Assembly: GCF_905147045.1 (NCBI RefSeq)
Contig: NC_065901.1
Location: forward strand, 4,278,001 to 4,342,000
Length of the DNA stretch: 64,000 nucleotides
Source of the DNA: Nymphalis io
Taxonomy: Eukaryota > Arthropoda > Insecta > Lepidoptera > Nymphalidae
Direction: 5' to 3'
The translations under genes and the position numbers were made by a program. Under the pieces are notes generated by a model, which had not been told where the DNA came from, searched no databases, and saw nothing but the letters and a program-made list of their open reading frames with translations. Position 1 is the stretch's first letter; every line of letters begins with the position of its first letter. This document shows, piece by piece, positions 1 to 11,749 of this stretch.

Positions 1-3000
1 CCCACATACCCCCCCACTTCAAGTGGGGGAAACGCGTAAATGCGTTTTTCCGGCGGAAAAAAAAGGGACGTTACATGGAAAAACTTAAAATATTATTTCT
101 GTTACATTTGCTGAGATGCTCGGACCATTACTTCAACTCTCAAATAAAATAAATAAACTTCGGATGAAATGTAACTAATGCGTTAATTCAATTTTAATTA
201 TTACTTTGTAATTTTGCTAAATTTGCTTGCTGCTAAATTTAATTTAATAAATTATTATTTATAATTATGATACTTGTTTATAATATAGTTTTGAATGTGC
301 CGTTCAGAGTTAAAACCATTTTGCAGGGCATTTATATATATATACGTACATAATATATTCAATAAAATAGGTTTTAATTTAATAGGTTTTTTTCACATTT
401 TAAACCAAATACAAAGATAAAATATATATTTTTGCAATATTTTGTGTAATGACATATTTACAGATTAATTAATAACAATCCAGCTTGAATCGACTGTCAC
501 GTGTTATAATGGTCTAATGACCATCGTACGTTTCAATTTCATTGTTCGAATTGAAAATGACCACAAAATATAAGTCAGCGAAACCAGAGTCGTTAGTTTG
601 AAATAAATTGTGTCAGGTCTGCGTATCAAATAGCATTTTGGTAGCATTTTGGTACCGTTGAAAACAATAACCGTCGCGAGCCTGTCAGCCTGTCAGCTGA
701 CGGGCGAAATGATTGAACCGAGCGAGTTTCGCTATTGCCAAATTGCGTAGCGGCTGCTTTGTGATCCAGTGAAATTAGAATTCCTTTGGATGAAATAATT
801 GTGAGTTTTGTAAGTTTAAAAACTAGAAGCTTAAAAGTAGAACGTGATGAAGAAATGACAGAATAGCCAAAGGTAACGAGGAATCATTACCTTCACGTTT
901 AATGCAGAGTAATGAAAATCATCAATATGAGTAGTAATATAATTTTTATTTTCTTTCTTGTTATATTTGAGGACTTGTCGTTTTTATTCGTTCTTATTGT
1001 TTATAGTATGTATTTATAATGTATACTTGTAATTTTATATGCATTGATAATATAATTCAATTATTTATATATATTATGTTTATTTTATTTTTATTTTTAT
1101 TTACTAGTTTGTTTTAATCATAAATTAATATTATTTTATTTATTATTACAGCACCACCTACCTCATATCCTATGAGTTATTACATACACCGTTGATTGCC
1201 TGGAAGAGATCGCTATGTAACGATGAGGTCGCCAAAATTGTATGCTACTTTTATTTAGGCTGTATCCATGTTTTGTATTTTTTTTTCTCTTTGTGGTGTA
1301 CACTAAAAGAATTAAGTAAAAATAAGTATAAGTGTAAGGTATGATATAAGTAGATGATATTCGAAAAAATAGAGCCCATAAAACAAACAATTAAATAGAA
1401 ATATATAACATACATACCACGCTAATGTCATGTGTCACTAAAAGCTGTATTTATAATTTATGTCTTGTCTAACATTATTAATGTGATGATGCCAAATATA
1501 TTAATATCGGTCAGTTTCCAAAAATCTGTTAGCGTTATTATTTATTTTTTATTAAAGGGGAGGCAAACGAGTAGAAATGAATTATACAACTCGATAACTA
1601 GCCTAATAATACAGTTGTATAATTAAGTTTCCAAATGAGCGATGGCCCAAAGCGCTTCTTTCCGATCATAATTATTTTTTTAACGCGCTATATGTAGTAG
1701 GCTTGATCGGTATGGATTAGTATCAAAGTTTTATAGTTTTTAATTCAAATAAATAATCAATTGACAAAAAATCTGTGAATTTATTTGTCCTAATTTATAT
1801 TAAATAAGTACTTAAAACATTTTTCGTTGATTTAAATAAATATCGCAAATGCCAATGCCAATAATTATTTGCTTTCTGCCTTTTGATCACCATCGATAAA
1901 AGTATGTATCAATTTCAGTCAGTTTACACCAAAACGAATTGTTATGCATTATTGAAAATGGAAATGTTTTATTTCATATATTTTCAATGTAAAAGTATTT
2001 TTAGTAAAAATCCTCTTTTAATGTGTGTGTGATTTTTTTTTGGCAATTGTTATCTGAAAAACGTATTGGTGTGCGTTGATTGAACCTTTAAAACGTGAGT
2101 AATGTAGTAGTCACTGAGTTAATAGCTCGATTCTACCAATAAACTGAATTTCAGTTGGATTGGTTCACTAAAAATAATGCAGGTAAAAAACCTTTTATTG
2201 CAATAAAATACCTGATAGATAGGTGGTACAAATATACGTTCAATATCCCATCGGTCAATGCATTATTTGCATATAATAATAATAGCTGCGTACTAACGAT
2301 AAATATCCTTTAATCCCACATTAAATACAATGCTCAAAAGTATTTGAATTGAATGCCATATTTTAATATAAAAAAACTCTCAAGATATTAAATTGTTAAA
2401 AATAATGATTTAATCTGCGCTTTCGAACTGGAAATGCCTCTGCCCATCTAAGCCATCTGAATGGCCATCAGCTCACTTTGTTAGAACGGTACATTAGAAC
2501 TAGGCAATACTCTACCGCAATTGTGGGACAAAGCGACGGTAGAGAAAAACCATCAACAAACGAATACGCCGCAACTGGGACGCGCACAAAGCCTCAGCCA
2601 CAAAGGTGTCCGTTTGACGCGCTACGATTACGTTGCAGAGACATTGATAAATTTGTTTGTACTTCCATTTGGATTGCGATTAGTTCCAACTTCATTTGTT
2701 TTAGTTTTGATTGATTTACTATAATTAATTAATCTCCTTATCTAACTATCAAATAATTAAAGTAAATTATATTTTCTTACTTTGTCTAAAGAGTTATTCG
2801 GTTTTTTTAATTTGTATATTTATAATGTAGTTTCTATAAGCAAAAAGTATATGTAAGTAACCAGGTCATTTGGTTTTATTTCCAGTAATTTAAATATATT
2901 CGGAAAATTATTAGATAATTCACAATAAAAATATTAATAATGGCGACGAGTTATATAAGCCACATCCCTATATAAATGTGTATTAAAATTCATATTATTC

Positions 3001-3660
3001 ATACAAATAAAACTATATATATGATAATCGTATTAAGAGACAGAATGATAAGTGTGAAATAAGCCTTCAATGCATCTTACACACGTCATGCAAGCGTATT
3101 TTAAAATTTAAGAAAACTTCGAATTTGTCCTAATCCATCCATTGAGAGGTCGTAAGCGTGATCCGGGGTAACATTGCATTTCAGTAATTGATGTCATCGC
3201 ATATCAAACGTATCTCATGAAGCGTTACAGTAATTGACGGCCCGCATCTCTTGGGGCGTGTCATCGTTGCTGCGGAGCTCGCTCGTTGATTTCACTCGAG
3301 TGTTTGTCCTGTACTGGACACTCTGATCTAGCGTTGTTTAGACCAGCAATTAATTTCCCGTCTACCGTTACGCATTTGAATAAGCCAAACGAATTTGAAG
3401 CACGTTTTGCTAAAACGTTTTTTGATCAAATAAAATGTCCGTTGTCAGGTCGAACGGAAATTGTTAAAATATCAAAATTCCCATAGCTTAATAGAATTTG
3501 ACAGGTTTTTTTCGTTTTATTTTCTTTTATTGTTCAAACAATAAATCTAAATTTAAGTAAAGCTTAAAGTTTATTTATATCTTTATTTATGAAATAGGAA
3601 ACCAACGTTATACATTAAAAAATATTCATTATTGCATGTATAAATATATTTTAACAAAAT
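1..3660. other. AT-rich non-coding stretch
   Basis: No supported gene. The first bases hold a 9-bp palindrome (11-19 against 21-29). A CpG-richer block at about 640-800 ends beside possible splice donors (GTGAG and GTAAG near 800-810) and could be a promoter or untranslated first exon. GC-richer patches at about 2410-2650 and 3120-3480 contain short open frames on both strands, none with a recognisable protein or good splice context. Everything else is A/T-dominated sequence typical of insect intron or intergenic DNA. Confidence 0.6.
640..830 (+). promoter_or_regulatory. CpG-richer block, possible promoter or 5' untranslated exon
   Basis: This block has many CG dinucleotides (CGTCGCGAG, GACGGGCGAAA, GAACCGAGCGAG, TTGCGTAGCGG) in a window where CG is otherwise sparse. 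It is followed by donor-like GTGAG and GTAAG motifs. No TATA box or initiator is clear, and no open reading frame of note crosses it. A conserved enhancer or an old repeat would look the same. Confidence 0.2.
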
Positions 3661-3671
3661 ATATATCAATT

Positions 3672-3975
3672 TAAAAGGGTGAGATGTCCTAGTGGTTAGA
3701 ACGCGTGAATCTTAACCGATGATCGTGGGATCAAACCCGGGAACCACTAATGAATTTTCATGTGCTTAATTTGTGTTTACAATTCATCTTGTGCTTGACG
3801 GTGAAGGAAAACATCGTGAGGAAACCGGCATGTGTCTTATTTCATTGAAATTATGCCACATGTGTATTCTTCAACCCGCATTGGAGTAGCGTGATGGAAT
3901 AAGCTCCAAACCATCTCCTCAAAAGGGAAAAGAGGTCTTAGCCCAGCGGTGGGACATTAACAGGCTGTTACTGTG
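3672..3975 (+). mobile_element. SINE-B, full length, with 11-bp target-site duplication
   Basis: tRNA-derived SINE. The A-box region (CCTAGTGGTTAGAACG) and B-box region (GGGATCAAACCCGGG) are readable at about 3688-3745. The body follows with the markers GTGAAGGAAAACATCGTGAGG and ATTGGAGTAGCGTGATGGAA, and the 3' end is CAGGCTGTTACTGTG. An exact direct repeat ATATATCAATT flanks it at 3661-3671 and 3976-3986, which defines the insertion precisely. It is the best reference copy of this family in the window. Confidence 0.9.
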
Positions 3976-3986
3976 ATATATCAATT

Positions 3987-6900
3987 ATAGGCTAACGTAA
4001 CAATCAAAAAATATCTAATTGACGAAAAAAAAAACATTTTTAACTTAAATAACAAAATAAAATAATTATATTAATTGCTTCCGGCTTTGTTGATGTTGAT
4101 TCAAATTGCTTCAGTAATATCGTGATGCGGTTTAATATGTTATTTATCAGTCGATGATTTCTAAGAGTTATCGTAACAAATAGAATAACTATAGATAAAA
4201 AAAAAATCACTAAAATGTACAAGAGTAACAAATTGATAATAGAGTATAATAAACTATAATTAAATTTTGTAATTATGTTATAAATGTCAAAAGAAGCAGA
4301 CACATGCGCGCGCAGGCTGAATAATCCAAAACGTCCGAATTGGGAAGTTCTACGTTGACGGATCGACTAGTACACACTAAATACGCAAATTTATTTGAAT
4401 ATTTCTATTTAAAGACAATTTAAATTTCGAGTGACACATTAAATCTCCCGAGTGACATCTATGCGATGTCGATACCTCTGTATTTATAAAGTAAGATGCG
4501 AAATCAAATGTAAAAAAGAGGAAATTAGAACAAAATAAATGTGTTTTAATTTGTATCATGTTTTATTTCTGTGCACTATCTTTTCCCACACATGCTTGCT
4601 TGTTTTTAACTCTATATGATAAATATGTATAATATTTTAAAAAAATATATTAACTCGGAACATAGTTTAATAGTTTAGTAGTCCAGACAGGACTTTAAGA
4701 AAATATCTTAATTCGGTAACTATGATTACATAGAAATAATTTAAATCGTAGAACTAAATACCGTAACGATACACAAAATTATATTAAATTTAAATCTTAC
4801 TGATACTGAATAATTTAGTCAGGTATGCAATAATAACATAATTATAGAACTAGTTTCCTAATGAAGTATTATGGATGTTTATAAAAAGAGCATAATAAAA
4901 TAATTGTTACTGCTATAATATTGTATTAAAATAGTATCTATATGGAAATATAAAAAAAAAAAATTTATACTTTGTACAGACATTTTTATAAAATATAGAA
5001 ATTGTTACATAGTAAAATACCTTCTGGCTATTTATTTTCGTTAGTCTATTCCAAAACCAAAATTGGTTAATCTGTGTCTAAATGACAAACACTTGTGATC
5101 TGTTATTTGGTGTTAGTTAATAAGCCATCTCGTTCGGCAATATAGTAAAACTTAACATATATTTTATGTAAAACAGTGAGTATGAGGATGAAGATACGAT
5201 ATATCTAAACTTTTTAAAGGCATTCTAATTACCGTAATTTTATATTTATATATTTTATCTGTGCTTTAGACTAAATTTTTATTGCTTTAGTATATTTAAC
5301 TTCAGTATATTTTTATTTAGTATATTTAATATATATTTAGTATATTTAACTTTACTCTACGCTAAGTATACATTTTGTAGTACTTAGCTTAGAGGTAAAT
5401 TACAATTATAGTAACTGTTACTTAAAAAATGATAAATGTTAATTTCTTCACTAAATGCAAAACCAAATGAAACGAAACACACTGTAACATTATTTTCCTC
5501 ATTACTTATTCCACTACGTGTTAAATTTAGTAGAGGTTCATTAAAAGTTGGCCACAGTCCAGAAAGATATTGGGCATTCGTACTAAGCTTGGCTCATTAT
5601 GCCTGCACGATTCGAGATACAGTTTTGTGACTTTTGACTTGATTAATTAAAAGTTGTCGGCGGCTAAATATAGTTAGATATAGTTAGTTAGTAGAAATTA
5701 AAGCGGAAACATCAAGCCGTGCATGCGGTAATTTCGTTCAATTGTTCTTTCCCTCAGTGTTACTTATGTCTTAAGAGATTTGTTTAAGTTCATATTATAA
5801 TAAAAATCTGTTATTATTCTTTTCACGTTTAACTTTTTTTGGCCGATAATAACTTAAAAAATGATATTTTCATTCAAAAGAGAATTAAATACAGTGTAAT
5901 ATATATAATTTTATTATTTGTAGGATGTCAAGACTTCAGACATAAATGATGAATATTTTGTTTAAGCGTATAGCTTTATTAAATAATAAAGGAAACGTAG
6001 TACAAATAGCTGAAGTTAACACATACAAAATGGCACTCGTCCTCGTTATACACAAAGCCCATTCATAATGAGAACACGTATAAGGCAAAAACAAAATACA
6101 CCTTCGGTACAAACTCGGCATCAACATCTGTCAAGCTTTGTATGACACTCGCGACGTAGTTCTGACCTGACGCCACCGCAATTTCGTCTTTAATCTCAAA
6201 CCAGAGAATTCATTCTAAAATGAATGATGACAAGTTGTAATTTACATGCAAGTCGGAAACTTGTCAGCATTGAGTTGGGACCGGATGCTTTTGGCACCTG
6301 GCGACATTTTGTGTCTGACCGCTTTACATTCGCACATATGGCATAACAATTATACAGTAGTGTTATAGAAAAGAATTGGACAAAAAAGTGTATTAAAATC
6401 AAGAAAACATTTTACCAAATAAAAGTGCATTAAGAAAGAAACAGTATTAAATCTCAAAGAACCTAAAACATAAAATACGAAAACTTTACGAGAAGACATT
6501 GCACGGAATAGTGTTTAATATCTTAAAATTATAGGCAAAGCACTTCATAAATTATTTGAATGCACCGCAGTTTCATCGCCGCAGCCATCCATTGGACTCA
6601 CTGGTCGACCTCGTCCGAATATTGAATATAAAAATGATACATTATAACTGCCGCGTATATTTCCAAATTGAGAACGATATTATTTCGAAATTTCAAGTGA
6701 ATTTTAACAAAAAAATGTCATCAAATTAAAAATGGAGAAATAATTTTATTTTTGCTTTTAAAATTTCATCGAAGTTAAGTTTGAAGAACATTTTACTGAA
6801 TATTTTGGCAAAGTAAAAGTTTGTTACAATACTTAACATGCGCACTCGTATGAGCCAAGTTTCTTGTCTTAAAAGTGGCACAAATTCTTAACTGTTTTAT

Positions 6901-8253
6901 CATGCTCGTGTCAGGGCTCTTATTTCATAAGTAGGATTGTGGATGTCAGTTACAATGTTAGTGTTTTTTTTCATAAGAAACTGAGACTTCTTTAATTGTT
7001 GGGATTCAATATTTTGTATTTTTTCGGCAACATTTAATTTATTAACATTTGATACACTTCTTTTTTGTTTTTGTTTTTTATTACCATTAATCTCTAGCTT
7101 AAGCTCTAATTTGTTTATTAATCTATCAGAACAAATCGTATGTAAATCAAACGTTAATTTACCAAAGACAAATATTTTATTTGTTTCATTTCCGGAATTA
7201 CGAGATAATTTTGGGCATGACTTTTCAGTATGCGTATAATATTTTGTCAAATATAGCAATTAATTAATGTCACAGTTATTACAGTCTTGTAACACCTTAT
7301 TACACAGCTTCGAAAAAGCGCTTCTTTTAATTAATCTGGTACCGTGTTGACAATGATCATGATTGAATATTTATAATTAATTGAATACTATGCGAAGTCA
7401 AATAGAATAATATCAAATTATTTATTGTAATATATAATATAATTAGTAATATTAAAACATTGTACTCATATAAATTATGAGATCTAACTACCACTCATGC
7501 ACAAGTTATACCCTAAGATACTGATAAGATTACGGATTTAGAAAATTGGTAATTTTATCACTCCGGTTGTTTTGATTTCAATCTCATACAATGAGCAAAT
7601 ATAAAGTGCATAGAATTTGGGTTCCTATTTAGTTTAGTTCCGTTGCGTATGACAATCGTACCGATTTTTGTCAGGTCTTCGTCGTCATAATATGTATACA
7701 TTTGTTTTAGTGAGCAACCCAGTTCATAATACATATAAATTGTGGAATTTTTTGTTGATATTGTACATATAAAAATACTTGAATTTTATTCATGAGGATG
7801 AAATAAGTTAAAAAAATTAAGTTTTTTTTCAATAAAATCCAGACCTATAATAAATAATCTATTATTTTATAACATAATATTATGATGTCATATTACACAG
7901 ATACTCGTAACTATTGAAATGAGATATTTTGTAATACATTTTATTGTTTCGGATTTTGTTTATTACCCAATATAATTTAATTTGCTAACAACGATTCAGC
8001 ATTGTTATCGAGTTCGGAGATCGGACATATTGTGCAATAAAAACCGAATGGATTACAAAATTGACAAATTTATGAAAGTCATAAATATGATTACAAAGAA
8101 AGCGATCCTTAAATGGTATTGAAAGATTGAAACTTTTATTACCTTATTTGAATAAGATCGGAAATACGATTACGCATTATTGCAGTAAGTTATAGCAATA
8201 CATTACATCGCATTTGGCTTTTTTTTACTTTCGAATATAATTTACATATTCTA
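3987..8253. other. AT-rich non-coding stretch
   Basis: No supported gene. It holds A/T-rich sequence with short chance frames. One hydrophobic minus-strand frame (4040-4303) looks like the artefact of T-rich sequence. A 119-codon minus frame at 6900-7259 is listed separately. A patch at 6150-6330 is somewhat GC-richer but shows no recognisable feature. Confidence 0.6.
6900..7259 (-). other. Unidentified open frame, Lys/Asn-rich (low support)
   Basis: A 119-codon minus-strand frame runs stop to stop and starts with TTG rather than ATG. Its predicted product is rich in Lys, Asn and Gln, with a basic centre near residues 60-70 (KKQKQKR). Composition is mixed enough not to be simple low-complexity protein. 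I do not recognise any domain. At the local base composition, roughly one frame of this length could arise by chance in 64 kb, so this may be nothing. No strong splice acceptor is visible just upstream. Confidence 0.2.
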
Positions 8254-8288
8254 AATATATATATATATATACAATGCATAATATATAT

Positions 8289-8361
<73 letters not shown>
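8254..8361. repeat. (AT)n microsatellite
   Basis: A long alternating AT tract is interrupted by a few bases near 8272-8280 and 8292-8299. It generates a spurious Tyr/Ile frame. Confidence 0.95.
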
Positions 8362-8363
<2 letters not shown>

Positions 8364-8654
8364 CAACCATGTACAATGCAGGATTGGATGTTGTTTCTTA
8401 AGTTTCCAATTAAAGGTCTACTAATAAAACTGTGTCTGAGCTTCGCAAGTGGTTCGCACCTATTCCGTATTAAGCCATTGTAGAACCGATATAATCAAAA
8501 TATACTTATTTACTAAGGCTCTAATCTAATCTTTACTGATATTTTGAGCCAAATACTTTATTTGTTTTCACACACTTATGTAAATATCTTACCAGGAGGA
8601 TACCAATTTATTAATTTAATAAAATATTTTTGGCCTAAAGTATATGTCTCAAGG

Positions 8655-8822
8655 CTGGCATACTCTTCCTTTTGAGTAAAAGGTTTGGGACTTATTCCAC
8701 CACGCTGCTTCAATGCGGGTTGATGGAAACACGTGTGACAGAATTTCAATCAAATTACACACATACAAACTTCCTAAACACAAATTAAGCATTGAAATTT
8801 CAGTAGTGCTTGTTAGGGTTTT
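8655..8822 (-). mobile_element. SINE-B fragment, degenerate
   Basis: Reverse-oriented SINE-B body. TTATTCCACCACGCTGCTTC, the ATGCGGGTTG block, the GACAGAATTTCAAT block and the AAACACAAATTAAGCA block all align to the reverse complement of the copy at 3672-3975. The tRNA head is missing or unrecognisable. Confidence 0.8.
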
Positions 8823-9179
8823 AAATTCATGAATACGCTTACGAAATAACCCATTTATCGTTTCTTACAACACCGATGGAAATGAGGTGGTTCTATCCTA
8901 GTCTACCGTTACCACATGGTTTAAATAAGCTCTTTATCAGAGTATTTTAATTGTTATGTCCTTGTCGATGTGGTTAAACTACCGCTGACCCTTCATACCG
9001 TAATACTACCAGGTAAAGCGTTGTGGTTTGGCGGTAGTATACTTTGGTGAAATCTACATTGCACAGGTTTGTAAATTCGTTTTCATGATACATTCAATTG
9101 TAGTAATATTTCTTTTAATTTTAACCAATAATAATTAAATATTGCATGACAGGTAATTTTGTGTAATTTATTGATGACA

Positions 9180-9545
9180 TAAGTCTACCGAACGCATTGC
9201 ATCGTCGAATTAATATTAACGATCTTACCCATTAATTGGGGCATTAAAACATCCAGCCGAATCAATTTCCGTATGTTTTCCGTTATTTCTTTCTCCCGAT
9301 TGAAAATTGTTTATATTTGTTACGTTAATTTTGTATGCAATTTTAGTTCTTCATTCTAAAAGGGGTGGTGTCATTTTTGCTTGCACGGATTAAAGCTTTC
9401 AATGTATTTTTGCCGGTTCGCACTTTAGATATGAATTTATTTCGGTTATAATTGCCTCATGTAGCGTGCTTATAATATGAAATAACGGCCCGCAGCGCTT
9501 TGCTGACATTAAAACGTTTATCCTGCATCTGTTATGTTTTCATTT
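9180..9545. other. Possible conserved non-coding block
   Basis: This moderately GC-rich stretch has no open frame. It contains homeodomain-like ATTA cores in a near-palindrome (CCATTAATTGGGGCATTAA, about 9229-9247) and matches none of the SINE families here. It has the look of a developmental enhancer, but that is only inference from composition and motifs. Confidence 0.2.
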
Positions 9546-9694
9546 CAAGAATTTTTTCATCGTTTTATATGAATAGTCTCTATTGTACTAATTTTTGTTA
9601 CTTTATAATAATAAGAGAAATATTTAATATTAGCCACAAATTAAAAATATAATGTATATTATTTCAAAAGGATGTCATTCATTTAGGGCCTTTT

Positions 9695-10170
9695 ACTCGA
9701 GTATATATATAAATTATTATGTATGTATGCGCATAGCTTCCGAACGACTACACCAAATTGGATTGTATTGTATTATCAGGACAAGATTTGTATAATAAAG
9801 AAATTAAAAAAAAACGATTAGTTTTTTAAATCTACTAATATGAAAATTGAGAGTTAATGAGACAAAAGACTATCATTATGTCAATCTATCCAAACTGTCA
9901 AGATTGTCAGTATGGTGACATTAATTCATATACAATTACCGCTTCTTTTGCAACAGCAAAATGGTGTTTCATGAGTTTTGATGTGTGCTTAGAGGTTTAT
10001 CTTCGTGTTATTCATTGTTATTGATGATAAGAAAAAGCCACCAGTGAGGCGTCAGTTGTTTGTTTTTTTGTAATGAATAAACCCAAAAAATACTGAACCG
10101 ATTTTGAAAATTCGGCTATATTTAATTTTTCGTTTAAATGAGGGATCCGTACGAAAATTGCAATAACCCA
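9695..10170 (+). repeat. Helitron-like lepidopteran repeat remnants
   Basis: Two degenerate segments (about 9700-9790 and 9990-10110) resemble the common motif in which a short tandem phrase is followed by an ACTGAACCGATTTTGAAA-type block. I associate this with Lep1/Helentron-type non-autonomous Helitrons. A clearer relative is at 40645-40800. No terminal hairpin or insertion dinucleotide could be fixed, so the class is tentative. Confidence 0.35.
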
Positions 10171-10294
10171 TTTTTTCCTATGAAAGTATTTGATTGGCGT
10201 GCGCTGCGAAAAGTATTGATGATGCCTGAAATAATGTATTACATGTACTCATTATTAACGACAAAAAAGTCCGCGAGGCTATATATATAACTCA

Positions 10295-11690
10295 TCACCA
10301 GCCGAAAGACGTCCACTGCTGGACAAAGGCCTCCCCCAAGGATTTCCACGTTGGCCGATCTTGCGCTGCCCGCATCCAACGGCTTCCCGCGACTCGTTCT
10401 AAGTCGTCGGTCCACCTTGTAGGGGGCCTGCCCACGCTGCGTCTTCCGGTTCGTGGTCGCCACTCGAGAACCTTTCTGCCCCAGCGGCTGTCGGTTCCCC
10501 GCCCCGCCCACTGCCACTTCAATTTAGCAATTCTTCGGGCTATGTCGGTTACTTTGGTTCGCCTGCGGATTTCATCATTTCTGATTCGATCTCGCAGAGA
10601 AACTCCGAGCATAGCCCTCTCCATTGCTCTTTGAGTGACCTTGAGCCTTCTTATGAGGCCCATTGTTTGCGACCACGTCTCTGATTCATTCTGATTCTGA
10701 TGATGACACTGGTCGAAGACTTTCGACTTGAGACACTGCGGTATTTGGGATGAGAAGATATCGTGTAGCTTCCCGAACGCTGCCCAGCCGAGTTGAAATC
10801 GACAATTGACCTCTTTGTCGAAGTTGGACCTACCTAGTTGGATGGTCTGACCTAGGTAGACATAGTTGTCTACAACTTCGAGTGCAGAATTTTCAACCTT
10901 GACTTGAGTGGGTGCAACATGGATGTTCGACATGATTTTCGTCTTGTCCATGTTCATTTTTCGACCCACTTGTTGGGCAACCCTGCTGAGGTCATCGAGC
11001 ATAGTGCCGAGGTCTTCCAAGGTCTCAGCCATAATTACAATGTCATCGGCAAATCGATGAGTGATGTACTCGCCGTTGATATTGATGCCAAGTCCGTTCC
11101 AGTCCAGAAGCTTGAAAACATCTTACAATGCAGCGGTAAACAGTTTCGGAGATATCACGTCTCCCTGTCTTACACCTCTCTGCAGTTGGATAGGTTTTGA
11201 GTTCCGATCCTGGAGTCGGATCGACATGGTGGCGTTCTCGTACAAGCACTTTAACACCCTGATATACCGATAATCAATTTGGCACCTTTGAAGAGAATTC
11301 AGCACGGCCCAGGTTTCGATCGAATCAAAGGCTTTCTCATAGTCCACAAACGCTAAGCAAAGTGGCTGGTTATACTCCTCAGTCTTCTGTATAACTTGCC
11401 GCAGCGTATGTATGTGGTCTATGGTGCTAAAGCCTTTCCGGAATCCAGCTTGTTCGGGTGGCTGGAAGTCGTCAAGCATTTGCTCGAGACGATTCGTAAT
11501 GACTCTCGAAAACAACTTGTAAACATGACTCAGCAGTGAGATGGGCCTGTAATTCTTCAGAAGGGTTTTATCACCCTTCTTAAAGAAAAGTACTACCACA
11601 CTTCTGTGCCATGCTTTTGGCGTTTGACCTTTGGCAATGACGGAGTTAAAAAGCCTCTGAAGAGCCCTGAGGATCGGTGTACGGTTGTCC
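10295..11690 (-). pseudogene. RTE reverse transcriptase and C-terminal domain, broken
   Basis: This encodes the reverse transcriptase part of RTE copy 1, which would copy element RNA into the nicked target. Recognisable blocks in order are KNYRPISLLSHVYKLFSR, the first catalytic Asp block AFVDYEKAFDS, RGVRQGDVISPKLF, the catalytic FADD (just upstream of 11032) and the C-terminal GRRSVGRPPTRWTDDLE motif. A TAA at 11123-11125 replaces the Glu found in copies 2 and 3 just after the GDVISPKLF block. Reading resumes in the same frame. Upstream, about 20 residues containing the APGDDGI block are deleted near 11690, and there is a further small deletion near 10690. It cannot give an active enzyme. 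Confidence 0.85.
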
Positions 11691-11749
11691 GAGAGCCATT
11701 CTAATCTCGAAAAGACTGACGTCCTGAAAATCTTCAGTGTAGTGTCGGG

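Noticed and set aside
4040..4303. 87-codon hydrophobic frame resembling a membrane protein
   Set aside because: T-rich antisense of A-rich DNA gives Leu/Ile/Phe by composition. It has no splice sites or conserved motif.
8274..8483. Open frame with a Tyr/Ile repeat
   Set aside because: It is the translation of the (AT)n microsatellite.
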